Assembly: GCA_026399515.1 (NCBI GenBank)
Contig: JAPLQT010000067.1
Location: 35,434-99,433, forward strand
Reading direction: 5' to 3'
DNA length: 64,000 bases
From: Pseudomonadota bacterium
GTDB lineage: Bacteria > Pseudomonadota > Gammaproteobacteria > Burkholderiales > Rhodocyclaceae
A program made the translations under genes and the position numbers. Position 1 is the stretch's first letter. Every line of letters starts with the position of its first letter. Positions 43,711 to 52,390 of the stretch are shown here, in pieces. The notes beneath the pieces were generated by a model, which saw only the letters and a list, made by a program, of their open reading frames with translations, ran no database searches and was not told the DNA's origin.

Positions 43711-44271
43711 ATGGCTCTCAAGGCGACGATATTCAAAGCTGATCTCCAAGTTTCCGACATGGACAGGAATTATTTTCATGAGCATGCGCTGACCATCGCA
43801 CGTCATCCGTCGGAAAACGACGAACGCATGATGGTGCGCGTGCTGGCCTTCGCTCTGTATGCGCATGAGGCGCTGGCCTTCGGCAAGGGACTCTCCGCCG
43901 ACGACGAGCCGGATCTATGGCGCAAGGACCTGACCGGCGCCATCGATCTGTGGATCGACGTCGGCCTACTCGATGAGAAGCGCATCCGCAAAGCCTGCGG
44001 CCGCGCGGCGCAAGTTGTCATTGTCAGCTATGGTGGCCGCGGCGCGGAACTCTGGTGGGCGCAAGCCGGCCCCCAACTCGAGCGCTTCAGGAACCTGACG
44101 GTGCTCAACCTGCCGCAAGCCGCCAGCCAGGCTCTCTCGGCGCTGGTGAAGCTCAGCCAGCGCAACATGGAGTTGCACTGCCTGATCCAGGAAGAGCATG
44201 TCTGGCTGACATGCGGGGAAGAGCGGGTGGAGGTAGTGCCGGCGCGATTGAAGATTGCCGTGACGAAATGA
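43711..44271 (+). CDS. yaeQ: YaeQ family protein
   Basis: The protein has 186 residues, starting MALKATIFKADLQVSDMDR as is standard for YaeQ. Conserved stretches HPSENDERMMVRVLAFALYAHE, GLSADDEPDLWRKDLTGAIDLWIDVG and the acidic residues in them form a PD-(D/E)xK-like fold described for the family. Biological function is not settled. A long hairpin follows the stop and ends the transcript. Confidence 0.94.
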   Translation: MALKATIFKADLQVSDMDRNYFHEHALTIARHPSENDERMMVRVLAFALYAHEALAFGKGLSADDEPDLWRKDLTGAIDLWIDVGLLDEKRIRKACGRAAQVVIVSYGGRGAELWWAQAGPQLERFRNLTVLNLPQAASQALSALVKLSQRNMELHCLIQEEHVWLTCGEERVEVVPARLKIAVTK

Positions 44272-44276
44272 AAACT

Positions 44277-44303
44277 GGCACACGCGGCTCTACCGCGAGT
44301 GCC
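44277..44303. terminator. Hairpin between convergent yaeQ and rhlE-like genes
   Basis: Eleven-base arms GGCACACGCGG (44277-44287) and CCGCGAGTGCC (44293-44303) pair with one mismatch around CTCTA. Position between convergent stops supports a bidirectional terminator; there is no strong T run. Confidence 0.6.
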
Positions 44304-44320
44304 TGTCGGTATGTCAGCTC

Positions 44321-45718
44321 TTAGCGGTCGCTGAACTGGTTGCGTGATCCGGTACGGGAGCCCTTGTAAGCACCCTTGCCCGGCGCGTCGGGGCGAGAGA
44401 AACCTTCGCGCCGGGGAGCGCCCGCGGGCTTGCCGAAACGGCTCTCGGTGCGCTGTCCGCCCTTGCCGGCACCCCAGCCACCCGGCTTGCGCGGGCTGCT
44501 GGTGGAGGCGCTGCGCTTGGGCTCGTGGCCGACGATGACTTCCACCGGAATCTGTTGCTTGGTATAGCGCTCGATGTTGCGCACGCTGAAATTCTCCGCG
44601 TGGTTCACCAGCGAGATCGCCAGGCCGTTGCGTCCGGCGCGGCCGGTGCGGCCGATGCGGTGCACATAATCTTCGGGCGACTTCGGCAGGTCGTAGTTGA
44701 ACACGTGGGAAATCGTCGGCACGTCGATGCCGCGCGCGGCGACGTCGGTCGCCACCAGCACGCGCACCTGGCCGTTGCGCATGGCCGTCAGGGTGCGGTT
44801 GCGGGCGCCCTGCTGCATGTCGCCGTGCAGCGCGGCGGCGGCGAAACCGGCGATGTTCAGGCGGTCGGCGATCACGTCGGCATCGCGCTTGGTGGCGGTG
44901 AACACCACGCACTGGTCGATGCTGACGTCGCGTAGCAGGTAGTCGAGCAGGCGGTTCTTGTGCGACAGGTCATCGACGAAATGCAGGCGTTGCTGGATGT
45001 TTTCGTGTTTGGTGGACGATCCGGCGATCTTCACCACGTGCGCGTTGCGCGTGATGCGTTGCGCCATCTGGCCGACCATGCCGTCCAGCGTCGCCGAGAA
45101 CAGCATGGTCTGGCGGGCGGTTGGGGTCGCGGCGATGATCTTCTCGATGTCCTCGATGAAGCCCATGTCGAGCATGCGGTCGGCTTCGTCGAGCACCAGT
45201 ATTTCGAGTTTGGAAAAATCGATCTTGCCGGATTGCATGTGATCGATTAGGCGGCCCGGCGTGGCCACCAGGATCTGGGGATTCCTGGCCAGCAACTGCA
45301 TCTGCTTCGGGTAGGGCATGCCGCCGAGGATGGCGACGGCCTTTACATGGCGCAGTTGGGCGCCGTATTTTTCAGTGGCCGCCGTGACTTGCAGCGCCAG
45401 TTCGCGCGTCGGCGCGAGCACCAGCATGCGCGGTTGCGCCGGCTGGAAACGCGGGCGATGGCCCTGGGCCGCCGAGGACTGGCGTGCCTGGTTGGGCGTC
45501 TTGCCGGCGCCGGGAACAGTCGCAGCGGCAAAGCGATGTATCGCCGGCAGCATGAAGGCCGCCGTCTTGCCGGAACCGGTTTGCGAGGACACCAGGAGGT
45601 CGCGGCCTTCCAACGCGGCGGGAATGGCCAGCGCCTGAACGGGAGTGGCCTGGGTATAGCCGGAATCGGCAAGTGCTTTGAGGATGGCCGGATTGAGGCC
45701 GAGTGTTTCAAACGTCAT
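44321..45718 (-). CDS. DEAD-box RNA helicase, RhlE-like
   Basis: The protein has 465 residues. All helicase motifs are visible: Q motif (GYTQATPVQALAIPAALEGRD), Walker A SSQTGSGKTAA, Ia PTRELALQV, GG, TPGRLID, II DEADRMLDMGF, III SAT, IV VVFTATK, V ATDVAARGID and VI HRIGRTGRAGR. An insertion rich in Q/R/P (about 70-95) lies between motifs I and Ia. The C-terminal tail is G/R/S/K-rich, as in RhlE proteins, and helps bind RNA. Role: rRNA or mRNA unwinding, often important in the cold. The 367-bp upstream gap may hold a long leader. Confidence 0.93.
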   Translation of the reverse strand: MTFETLGLNPAILKALADSGYTQATPVQALAIPAALEGRDLLVSSQTGSGKTAAFMLPAIHRFAAATVPGAGKTPNQARQSSAAQGHRPRFQPAQPRMLVLAPTRELALQVTAATEKYGAQLRHVKAVAILGGMPYPKQMQLLARNPQILVATPGRLIDHMQSGKIDFSKLEILVLDEADRMLDMGFIEDIEKIIAATPTARQTMLFSATLDGMVGQMAQRITRNAHVVKIAGSSTKHENIQQRLHFVDDLSHKNRLLDYLLRDVSIDQCVVFTATKRDADVIADRLNIAGFAAAALHGDMQQGARNRTLTAMRNGQVRVLVATDVAARGIDVPTISHVFNYDLPKSPEDYVHRIGRTGRAGRNGLAISLVNHAENFSVRNIERYTKQQIPVEVIVGHEPKRSASTSSPRKPGGWGAGKGGQRTESRFGKPAGAPRREGFSRPDAPGKGAYKGSRTGSRNQFSDR

Positions 45719-46085
45719 GGTCTTCTTTCGTCAATAAGTCAGCGTGCCCGCAGTGCATAAGCACGCGAACGGACGCATTCAAAATGCAACGCCAACCAAC
45801 GAAATAGCCAACAGATACTCTGCGAGATTTCGGCACAAAAGCTTTTGCGCCGGGGCGGTGCTCAGGAAGCGGCACCAGGAGGCGGGGGGAGCTTTAACGT
45901 GACTGCTGCGGTTTGCGAAGCGCGTTTTCAACTTCTTGCGATTGCCGAGGATTCCTCATGGCAATGCAAGGCGCGCATTGTACAGGCTATTTCCGTACCC
46001 CGTGGAAATATTTTGCAAGTACTGGAAACAGGTTACCCGAAATTTCCGTAGGCGATGGCAACGGGTGGGACTCGCGACTCATATC
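45719..46085. other. Intergenic region, probable rhlE leader
   Basis: I see no convincing gene here. A hairpin GCGTGC/GCACGC lies just upstream of the helicase start (about 45742-45767), and a G-rich tract occurs near 45880-45900. Long leaders are common for cold-regulated helicases, but no known element is recognised. Confidence 0.4.
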
Positions 46086-46628
46086 TCACGTACATCCTTC
46101 CATCAAATTCACTGCGCCAAACTCTCCCCCATAGAATATTTCAATTTTTCCCTCATACGTTAGAAATCGAATAGCCCTTTTTCCATTGGCCGATCGGACG
46201 GTTAGCGAATATTCTTCTTCGACATATTCGCGGTGGTCCATGATGACATTGCGATAGACATCAAGTACGCGTGAAATTGGGTCGCCAATGTTGACACCAC
46301 GCTCGGTCCGCCCGCCCGCTTGCCCATTCTTCTTGTAAACATCTACGCGTTGGAGAATGTCATCGAAGAACATGAGCGCGATGCCTGGGCGAGTCTCCAG
46401 AGGAATCTGTTCGCAACGGGGTGACGCGCGCAGGCCTGGGTCTGTCCGTCCCAGCGTATTCCCCACCAGTCTATTTACCTCATCGAATCGCATCCCGATT
46501 TTCAGCGGACCAATGCCATCAAAACCTAAAGTCCAGAGATCGTCCGCCGAAAAAACCGAAGTACATATCGACCATAAGACGACTGCGACCAGGAATCTAT
46601 TTCTCGAATCGGTTTGAGTCTTGAGCAT
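46086..46628 (-). CDS. Exported protein of unknown function
   Basis: ATG 46628 gives 180 residues with a signal peptide (RFLVAVVLWSICTSVFSADD). The mature part starts with LWTLGFDGIGPLKIGMRFDEVNRLVG, a layout recalling SmpA/OmlA-like small envelope proteins in which G-M-x-x-x-E-V leads an alpha-beta hairpin, then two cysteine-free strands and the IRFLTYEGKIEIFYGG end. I cannot assign a family. The gene is A+T-richer than the flanks and lies downstream of three CPBP protease genes on the same strand, possibly in the same transferred patch. An earlier in-frame ATG (46643) is possible. Confidence 0.65.
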   Translation of the reverse strand: MLKTQTDSRNRFLVAVVLWSICTSVFSADDLWTLGFDGIGPLKIGMRFDEVNRLVGNTLGRTDPGLRASPRCEQIPLETRPGIALMFFDDILQRVDVYKKNGQAGGRTERGVNIGDPISRVLDVYRNVIMDHREYVEEEYSLTVRSANGKRAIRFLTYEGKIEIFYGGEFGAVNLMEGCT

Positions 46629-46875
46629 TTGAAATGTCGGCATGTAAACTTCATCATCGATTCGGTGTTCTGGTGAGCCGCAATTCCGCTGCCACATCAT
46701 TTTCGCTTGGCTGCCAATCTTGGCAGAGTAACACTCCATGTTCATGCGCTGAGCGTTCATACACATATAGGCGCGAAATCCAGTCGCTGGCTGGAACAGG
46801 AGTATTGGTATTGTGCTTCAACGTGAATTGCCCCGTTTCACTTGCAGTTGACGAATGGGTGTTGCCTTTACGGTA

Positions 46876-47727
46876 TTACCGAACGACTTCTACCCCGGAC
46901 TCGATTCGAGTCTGACCGATTTGGTCCCTTCGATCTGTACCTGCCACATTCGATTCGCGCGTGCGCCGGATCATGATCACCGACATCATCAACGTCAGAA
47001 TGGCAAAGGCAACGGCCGCTATACCAAAGAACGCATTTGCAGCGCCGGCATATCCATCTACGGCGTTGCTGCCAGCGACGCCACCGTGTACGCCAAGCGC
47101 AACCATGTTGAGTCCAAAATGGGCACCAATAGACGACCATAAAGTCTTGGTATGAATTCTAAGTACAGAGTACCAAAGACCGCTGAAGAAGAAGTAAGCA
47201 ATCGCCATGGGAGACGACAATTGCGGTAAATGCCCCAACACAAATAGCATCGATTGAGCGATAGCTGCGACGAGCACGGACCCCGTTGCGACGGCAAACG
47301 CACGTTGAAATGCCCCCCGAAAGATCACTTCTTCGTAGATAGCAGGGACCGCAGCAAAAATTACCATCGCAGTCCATTGATCTGTCCGCAGTGCCTCCAC
47401 CTGATCCTGAACGCTTGAAGGATCTAGTCCCGCGAGGAGATATATGGCCATGACTAGGCAGACTTGCGCGCTGAACCAGGAAATGACTTGGATCGGGCGC
47501 GGACATAAATCTGGCCAATTCCTGCCTGTCCACAAACGATAGGTGGCCGCACACCCACTCCAGAAAAGAATCACTTGGCTGCCAGCCAGGACCCAAGAAG
47601 TCGCCTTGAACATGGAGTTCGTGAAAAGTACCGAAAGTTCGACACCGTATACTTTGACGCTCGCAGTTTGAGTCAGCACTGCGAGCATCAGGAGAACAGC
47701 AATTGTCCGACGATATAGAATGCGCAT
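46876..47727 (-). CDS. CPBP family intramembrane metalloprotease (copy 1)
   Basis: The protein has 283 residues with six to eight hydrophobic helices. The CPBP/Rce1-like motifs are present: EEVIFRG (two glutamates and Arg), the histidine in VLGHLPQLSS and GAHFGLN with the second His and Asn. These residues form the glutamate-histidine active site of membrane CAAX-like or bacteriocin-processing proteases. It is the last of three tandem CPBP genes on this strand. Its C-terminus (DRRDQIGQTRIES) is encoded by a degenerate version (18 of 27 bases) of a repeat found at the ends of the other two. Confidence 0.85.
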   Translation of the reverse strand: MRILYRRTIAVLLMLAVLTQTASVKVYGVELSVLFTNSMFKATSWVLAGSQVILFWSGCAATYRLWTGRNWPDLCPRPIQVISWFSAQVCLVMAIYLLAGLDPSSVQDQVEALRTDQWTAMVIFAAVPAIYEEVIFRGAFQRAFAVATGSVLVAAIAQSMLFVLGHLPQLSSPMAIAYFFFSGLWYSVLRIHTKTLWSSIGAHFGLNMVALGVHGGVAGSNAVDGYAGAANAFFGIAAVAFAILTLMMSVIMIRRTRESNVAGTDRRDQIGQTRIESGVEVVR

Positions 47728-47775
47728 AGTCCGATTACACGTTCTTGCTGGCGGCGGTCGCCGTTGGTCTTGGAT

Positions 47776-48519
47776 TCAATTCGAACCTGGCCCGTTTGAT
47801 TGCTCATTTGATTCCGTTCTAAACAATTTGACTACAAAGCCGCGGAGAAGAAATAGTATCGCGATCCAAGACAACGTCCAAACATAGCTGCCATGCAACC
47901 TAGAACTAACGATGACCGTTGCTTGATCGAATTCGGGTAACTTGACAAACGTGGCCAGGAGACCAAGCAAATCATAGATGGCATGAAACCCAATAACTGC
48001 GACCACAGACTTGAAACGCAGCGCAACAGCGCCAAAGAACACGCCGAGCAACAACAATATCGGCGAAATGGAAAGATGGGCGCCAGAAAAAATTACCGCG
48101 CTAACTAGGATTGCCCAAGGTACACGCATATGACAATTCAAGTAGTTCAGAAGGTACTTCCGAAAAACCAATTCCTCGCCAGTAGCAACGATAAAGGCGT
48201 AAGCGGCAATCGAGAACAATCGATCGCTCCCCGTAGCGAAGAGTGGCTCCAGAATTCCGGGGAGGGCGACTCCACGGAACACAAGAATAAGGACAGACAC
48301 CACAGCCGTACCGAATACAAACACCAATTGTTGATTGAACGATTTCCACGTCAAGCAGCGTTTCTCGGCGAATGAAATTGTGAAGCAGGCTATCGGAACC
48401 AACAATGCAATCGCTGTTAGCGACATCCCTTCCGGTGCGCCCAGCGCGGTGAGAACCCAATAAGCGCACATGAGGCCAGCCAGAGCCATAACAAACAAGA
48501 AGAAAGGGCTATTGGGCAT
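47776..48519 (-). CDS. CPBP family intramembrane metalloprotease (copy 2)
   Basis: From Met 48519 (MPNSPFFLFVMALAG) the product has about 247 residues and six or more helices. Motif 1 GEELVFRKYLL, motif 2 FSGAHLSISP and motif 3 GFHAIYDLLG are intact. An upstream ATG at 48582 would start inside the end of copy 3 and extend through the repeat; no ribosome-binding site favours either. The C-terminal tail SNEQSNGPGSN is almost identical to that of copy 3 because both are encoded by the same 27-bp repeat. Substrate unknown. Confidence 0.83.
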   Translation of the reverse strand: MPNSPFFLFVMALAGLMCAYWVLTALGAPEGMSLTAIALLVPIACFTISFAEKRCLTWKSFNQQLVFVFGTAVVSVLILVFRGVALPGILEPLFATGSDRLFSIAAYAFIVATGEELVFRKYLLNYLNCHMRVPWAILVSAVIFSGAHLSISPILLLLGVFFGAVALRFKSVVAVIGFHAIYDLLGLLATFVKLPEFDQATVIVSSRLHGSYVWTLSWIAILFLLRGFVVKLFRTESNEQSNGPGSN

Positions 48520-48557
48520 TTGGCTGGGGATCAATTGGAACCTGGCCCGTTTGATTG
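47776..48557. repeat. 27-bp direct repeat at the 3' ends of two CPBP genes
   Basis: TCAATT(C/G)GAACCTGG followed by CCCGTTTGATTG occurs at 47776-47802 and 48531-48557 (26 of 27 identical). Each starts exactly at the stop codon (TCA is TGA on the minus strand). A degenerate third copy (18 of 27) lies at 46901-46927 inside copy 1. The spacing is about one gene length. Confidence 0.75.
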
Positions 48558-49163
48558 TGCGTTTGATTGTGATTGAAACCATCGCGTCGCCAGTTGTGGA
48601 CTCCGCAACATTGGCGCCATGACCGACAAGCAAACAAGCGCAACAATCCCCGCAAACCAAAGTGTGTCTAGTTCTGGTACTCCAAGTGCCAATTTAGTAT
48701 CCGCCACACTTTGCTTTGGCGCCAGTACGCAAATGTTGAATGCCGCGTGACAGGCTGTCGAACTAACGATACTTCCAGACGAATTCACGAGCTTCTGGCA
48801 GACGATTCCCATGAGAAATATGTTGATCATATATAGCGTGCCGTAAAGTTCGACGTGCATGAAACAGAACAAGGTCGCGACTAAGAGCGTTGAAATCCAA
48901 CTCCGGAGCCGTAACGCCACAAATCCATAGAGTTTGCGTCGGAAGATGAATTCTTCAATAAATGGAGAAACCATTCCACTGAGCAATATGGTCGAAATGC
49001 TCATATTGGATCCCATTGCTCTAGAGTAACTTTGGAGGGCCTCGGGAAGGAAGAGGCTAGCCAAAACAAGGTCGAGAGCCCGAACGAACAAATACAATAC
49101 TCCGCCAACGAGCAAGGCTAACCCCAACCGTTCAGCAGTCTTGTAGGAAGACGCTTCAATCAT
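48531..49163 (-). CDS. CPBP family intramembrane metalloprotease (copy 3)
   Basis: ATG 49163 gives about 210 residues (a GTG at 49199 would add twelve). Motifs: IEEFIFRRKLYG, CFMHVELYG with the first His, and TACHAAFNICV with the second. Helices are shorter and the protein is less like copies 1 and 2 apart from the active site and the tail SNAQSNGPGSN. First gene of the tandem set, in an A+T-richer patch (one 60-base line in copy 2 has 25 G+C). The three are probably paralogues or independently captured relatives; roles such as peptide processing or abortive immunity are only possibilities. Confidence 0.82.
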   Translation of the reverse strand: MIEASSYKTAERLGLALLVGGVLYLFVRALDLVLASLFLPEALQSYSRAMGSNMSISTILLSGMVSPFIEEFIFRRKLYGFVALRLRSWISTLLVATLFCFMHVELYGTLYMINIFLMGIVCQKLVNSSGSIVSSTACHAAFNICVLAPKQSVADTKLALGVPELDTLWFAGIVALVCLSVMAPMLRSPQLATRWFQSQSNAQSNGPGSN

Positions 49164-49237
49164 GGATTTGGTTGAAGTGGATTGACCGGGCGGGTCCACT
49201 CAGATGGCATTGCCCGGCATGTCGTATGCGGATTGCA

Positions 49238-49645
49238 TTAATGGCCGCCGTTGTGAGTATTTTCGGCATCGAGGTAATACCACTGCCCGTTTTCCCTGAC
49301 GAAGCGGCTGACCTCATGCAGACGCTGGGCGCGACCGCCGACCTTGTAACGGGCGACGAATTCCACGATGGCGCTGTCCGAGCCGGTCATCTCATGCCGC
49401 TTGATTTCCAGTCCCAGCCACTTGGTCTTGGCAGCGTCGTCGTCCAGGTCGAGGCGTTGCGGCCGTGTCGACGGATGCCAGCTTGCCCGCAGATAGGCTT
49501 CCAGCTTGAAGACATAGGCGCTGTAGCGCGAGCGCATCAAGGCCTCGGCATCGGCAGGGACGGCTCCCTCATGCAGCAGGCGACAGCAGTCGTCATATGG
49601 GCGGCCAGTGCCGCAAGGGCATAGTGAGGAGGCAGCTTTCCTCAC
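49238..49645 (-). CDS. ychJ: YchJ family SEC-C/NTF2-like protein
   Basis: The conserved part begins at LCPCGTGRPYDDCC, a SEC-C-type zinc motif, followed by the NTF2-like YchJ core (DAEALMRSRYSAYVFKLEAYLRASWHPSTRP, KWLGLEIKRHE, VEFVARYKVGGRAQRLHEVSRFVRENGQWYYLDAE). A GTG at 49645 gives about 135 residues; an ATG at 49690 would add 15 residues and overlap rlmJ. The second, C-terminal SEC-C motif found in longer YchJ proteins is absent. Function unknown; widely conserved housekeeping-type gene. Confidence 0.88.
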   Translation of the reverse strand: MRKAASSLCPCGTGRPYDDCCRLLHEGAVPADAEALMRSRYSAYVFKLEAYLRASWHPSTRPQRLDLDDDAAKTKWLGLEIKRHEMTGSDSAIVEFVARYKVGGRAQRLHEVSRFVRENGQWYYLDAENTHNGGH

Positions 49646-49649
49646 GCGC

Positions 49650-50504
49650 TCAGGCCTTGCCCTGTTCCAGCGAGTAGCACGCGCCGCCATCCTGCCCTAG
49701 CACTCTCACCAGGTAAGGCATGACTTCGAGCAAGGTGTCGTGCAGTGTCCACGGCGGGTTCACCAGGAACATGCCGCTGCCATGCATGCCGAATCCGTCG
49801 GCGCCAGGGGTGTGGACCGTCAGGCTGACATGCAGCCAGTTCTTCGCCGATGACTCCATCTGGACTTTGAGTTTCTCCGGCAATTGGCGGGACTTGAGAC
49901 TCTGCAATTGCGGATACCAGAGCGCGAAGCTTCCGGTCGCGAAGCGCTTCAGGCCGTCGTCCAGGGCTTGGAGGACTTGCCGGTAATCTTCCTTGTCCTC
50001 GTAGGACGGATCGATCAGGATCACCGCGCGGCGCGGCGGGGGCGGCAGCAGCGCCTTGAGGCCGGCGTAGCCGTCGGATTCCGAGATGGTGACCCGCTTG
50101 CCGGCGGCGCGGAAATTGTGGTGCAGCACCGGGCTGTCGCTACTGTGCAATTCGAACAGGCGCAGGCGATCCTGCGGGCGCAGCAACTGGAAGGCGATCC
50201 AGGGCGAGCCGGGGTAGGCCCGCAATTGCCCGTCGGGATTCAGTGCGCGCACCAAGTCGACATATTCCGCCAGCGGGACCGGCAGGTCGTCGCGTGACCA
50301 CAGCCGGGCGATGCCGTCCGCATGTTCGGCGAGCTGCGTGGCGTAGCCGGCGTCCAGCGCATACAGGCCGGCCCCCGCGTGGCTGTCGATGACCCAGAAA
50401 GGCGCATCCTTTTGGCACAGGTGGCGGATCGATTGCACCAGCAGGAAATGCTTCAGGACATCGGCGTGGTTGCCGGCATGAAAGGCGTGGCGGTAACTCA
50501 GCAT
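49650..50504 (-). CDS. rlmJ: 23S rRNA A2030 N6-methyltransferase RlmJ
   Basis: ATG 50504 gives 284 residues beginning MLSYRHAFHAGNHADVLKH, the invariant RlmJ start. The SAM site is VIDSHAGAGLYAL and the catalytic motif LIDPSYEDKEDY corresponds to D-P-P-Y-E in E. coli, with Ser replacing the second Pro. The end GMHGSGMFLVNPPWTL is also conserved. It methylates A2030 of 23S rRNA during ribosome assembly. The upstream extension of the frame to 51248 overlaps the MFS gene and is not real. Confidence 0.95.
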   Translation of the reverse strand: MLSYRHAFHAGNHADVLKHFLLVQSIRHLCQKDAPFWVIDSHAGAGLYALDAGYATQLAEHADGIARLWSRDDLPVPLAEYVDLVRALNPDGQLRAYPGSPWIAFQLLRPQDRLRLFELHSSDSPVLHHNFRAAGKRVTISESDGYAGLKALLPPPPRRAVILIDPSYEDKEDYRQVLQALDDGLKRFATGSFALWYPQLQSLKSRQLPEKLKVQMESSAKNWLHVSLTVHTPGADGFGMHGSGMFLVNPPWTLHDTLLEVMPYLVRVLGQDGGACYSLEQGKA

Positions 50505-50533
50505 GGTTCGATTGCCTGGATGGGGCGCGCAGT

Positions 50534-51727
50534 TTACACCGAAGAATCGCGCAACGCTGTGCCGCCGGCGCGTCTGAACACCAGCGCGAGCAGCGTCAGC
50601 GCGCAGAACGCCATGCCCGCGATGAAGGTGTAAGCGGCGCCGAAGCTGTCCCACAGCAAACCGGCAAGGGCGCTGGCGACCAGCATCGCCAGGCCTGAGA
50701 GCAGGTTGAAGAAGCCGTAGGCGGTGCCGCGCAGATCGGCCGGCGCGACATCGGCGACCATGGTCGCCAGCAGTCCCTGGCTCATGCCCAGGTGCAGGCC
50801 CCACAGCGTGACGCCGGCCCACACCCAGCCCCAGTGGTTGCCCAACGCCAGCGCGGCGTCCGCGGCGATCAGCAGCAGCAGGCTCCAGGCGAGCAGCCTG
50901 GTGTGGCTCATCGAATCCGAGAGCTTGCCGAAGGGATAGGCGGCCAGCGCATACACGACGTTCATGGCGATCAGCACCAGCGGAATCAGGGCCAGCGGCA
51001 GGCCGCCCTGCTGGGCGCGCAGCACCAGGAAGGCTTCGCTGAAACGGGCCATGGTGAACAGGGCGCCGATCGCCACCACCCACCAATAGGCGCTGCTCAG
51101 GCGCCGCAGGTTGTCCATGCGGATCGGATTGACGCGGTGGCTGTTGGCGTGCTTCTCCGGTTCCTGCACGCCGAACAGCAGCAGGGCGACGGCGAGAAAG
51201 CCGGGGATCGCGGCGACCCAGAACACTGCGCGAAAGTCGTTCGCCCACAGCAGCATCAGCCCCATCGCCAGCAGCGGACCGAGGAAGGCACCGACGGTGT
51301 CGAGCGACTGGCGCAGGCCGAAGGCCGCACCGCGCAGTTCGGGCGGCGCGATGTCGGCGACCAGGGCATCTCTCGGCGCGCCGCGGATGCCCTTGCCGAC
51401 GCGGTCGAGCAGACGCGCCGTGACGACCAGGTCGAGCGTCGCCGCCATGGCGAAGAGGGGCTTGCTGATAGCGCCCAGGCCGTAGCCAAACACCGCCAGC
51501 GGCTTGCGCTTGCCCAGGTAGTCGCTGAGTGCGCCGGAGAACACCTTGACGATCAGGGCCGTGGCTTCCGCCGCGCCCTCGATCAGGCCGATGGCCAGGG
51601 CGCTGGCACCCAGCACCGTCAACATGAACACCGGCAACAGGCTGTGGATCAGTTCCGACGAGACATCCATCAACAGGCTGACGAAACCCAGCGCCCAGAT
51701 GCTGGCGGGTATGCGGCGCTTCTCCAT
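50534..51727 (-). CDS. MFS transporter
   Basis: The protein has 397 residues with twelve helices. Motif FVSLLMDVSSELIHSLLPVFM opens helix 1, the loop 2-3 motif is GALSDYLGKRKPLAVFGYGLG, and DRVGKGIRGAPRDALVADI marks the second. This set is typical of a subfamily of drug or metabolite exporters (YfmO/YtbD style) of unknown substrate. It is separate from the MFS protein at 40329-41561. It lies 29 bp upstream of rlmJ on the same strand, and 22 bp downstream of the DUF1993 gene. Confidence 0.9.
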   Translation of the reverse strand: MEKRRIPASIWALGFVSLLMDVSSELIHSLLPVFMLTVLGASALAIGLIEGAAEATALIVKVFSGALSDYLGKRKPLAVFGYGLGAISKPLFAMAATLDLVVTARLLDRVGKGIRGAPRDALVADIAPPELRGAAFGLRQSLDTVGAFLGPLLAMGLMLLWANDFRAVFWVAAIPGFLAVALLLFGVQEPEKHANSHRVNPIRMDNLRRLSSAYWWVVAIGALFTMARFSEAFLVLRAQQGGLPLALIPLVLIAMNVVYALAAYPFGKLSDSMSHTRLLAWSLLLLIAADAALALGNHWGWVWAGVTLWGLHLGMSQGLLATMVADVAPADLRGTAYGFFNLLSGLAMLVASALAGLLWDSFGAAYTFIAGMAFCALTLLALVFRRAGGTALRDSSV

Positions 51728-51749
51728 GGGCGGTGGTTCAGTCAGCGGC

Positions 51750-52253
51750 TCAAGTTCCCAGGTAATCGCTCTTGCCGATTTCGATGCCGTTGTGGCGCAG
51801 GATGGCGTAGGCCGTGGTGATATGGAAGTAGAAGTTCGGCAAGGCCCGGTTGATCAGGAAATCCTGGCCCTTCATCTCAAGTTTCTTGTCGCGGATTTGC
51901 AGGCTGATGTCGCGCCCTTCACTGCCATCGACTTGTCCGGGCGGCACGCTGTCGAGAAAGGCGATGGTCTTGGCGATGCGCGCCTGCAAGTCGGCAAAGC
52001 TGGTTTCGTCATCCTCGAACTTGGGGATGTCGATGCCGGCCAGGCGGGCGATGCAGCCCTTGGCGGTGTCGCTGGCGATCTGCACCTGCTTGATCAGCGG
52101 CAGCATGTCCGGGAACAAGCGGGCGCTGGTCAGGACGCTGGGATCGATCTTGCGGGCGTCGGCGTGCGCAGCGGCCTTGTTGAGTATCGCCGCCAGGTTG
52201 CCGAGCATGCGGCGGAAAGCGGGGGTTGATGCGGCATACATGGATAGGGTCAT
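51750..52253 (-). CDS. DUF1993 family protein
   Basis: The protein has 167 residues, helical, with family marks MTLSMYAASTPAFRRMLGNLAAIL, ARLFPDMLPLIKQVQIASDTAKGCIARLAG, FEDDETSFADLQARIAKTIAFLDS and the C-terminal LPNFYFHITTAYAILRHNGIEIGKSDYLG. DUF1993 proteins resemble DinB-like four-helix bundles with possible metal-binding histidines; the role is unknown. Likely cotranscribed with the MFS gene after it. Confidence 0.92.
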   Translation of the reverse strand: MTLSMYAASTPAFRRMLGNLAAILNKAAAHADARKIDPSVLTSARLFPDMLPLIKQVQIASDTAKGCIARLAGIDIPKFEDDETSFADLQARIAKTIAFLDSVPPGQVDGSEGRDISLQIRDKKLEMKGQDFLINRALPNFYFHITTAYAILRHNGIEIGKSDYLGT

Positions 52254-52390
52254 GATATTGTCCTCGATGAATCGTTGTTGAAGAATTCCGGCAGACTAGC
52301 CGGGGAGAATACGCTATCTTTGCCAGGTTCTCGAAGCGAAGCGATGCCGAGAGACGTCCATTCTAAATCCATACCGGTTCAAGCCTTCAA

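Noticed and set aside
45845..46051. 68-codon ORF upstream of the helicase gene
   Set aside because: Opposite strand to the leader, no recognisable domain, no ribosome-binding site.
49650..51248. 532-codon frame containing rlmJ
   Set aside because: The first half overlaps the MFS transporter in another frame; rlmJ starts at its invariant N-terminus at 50504.
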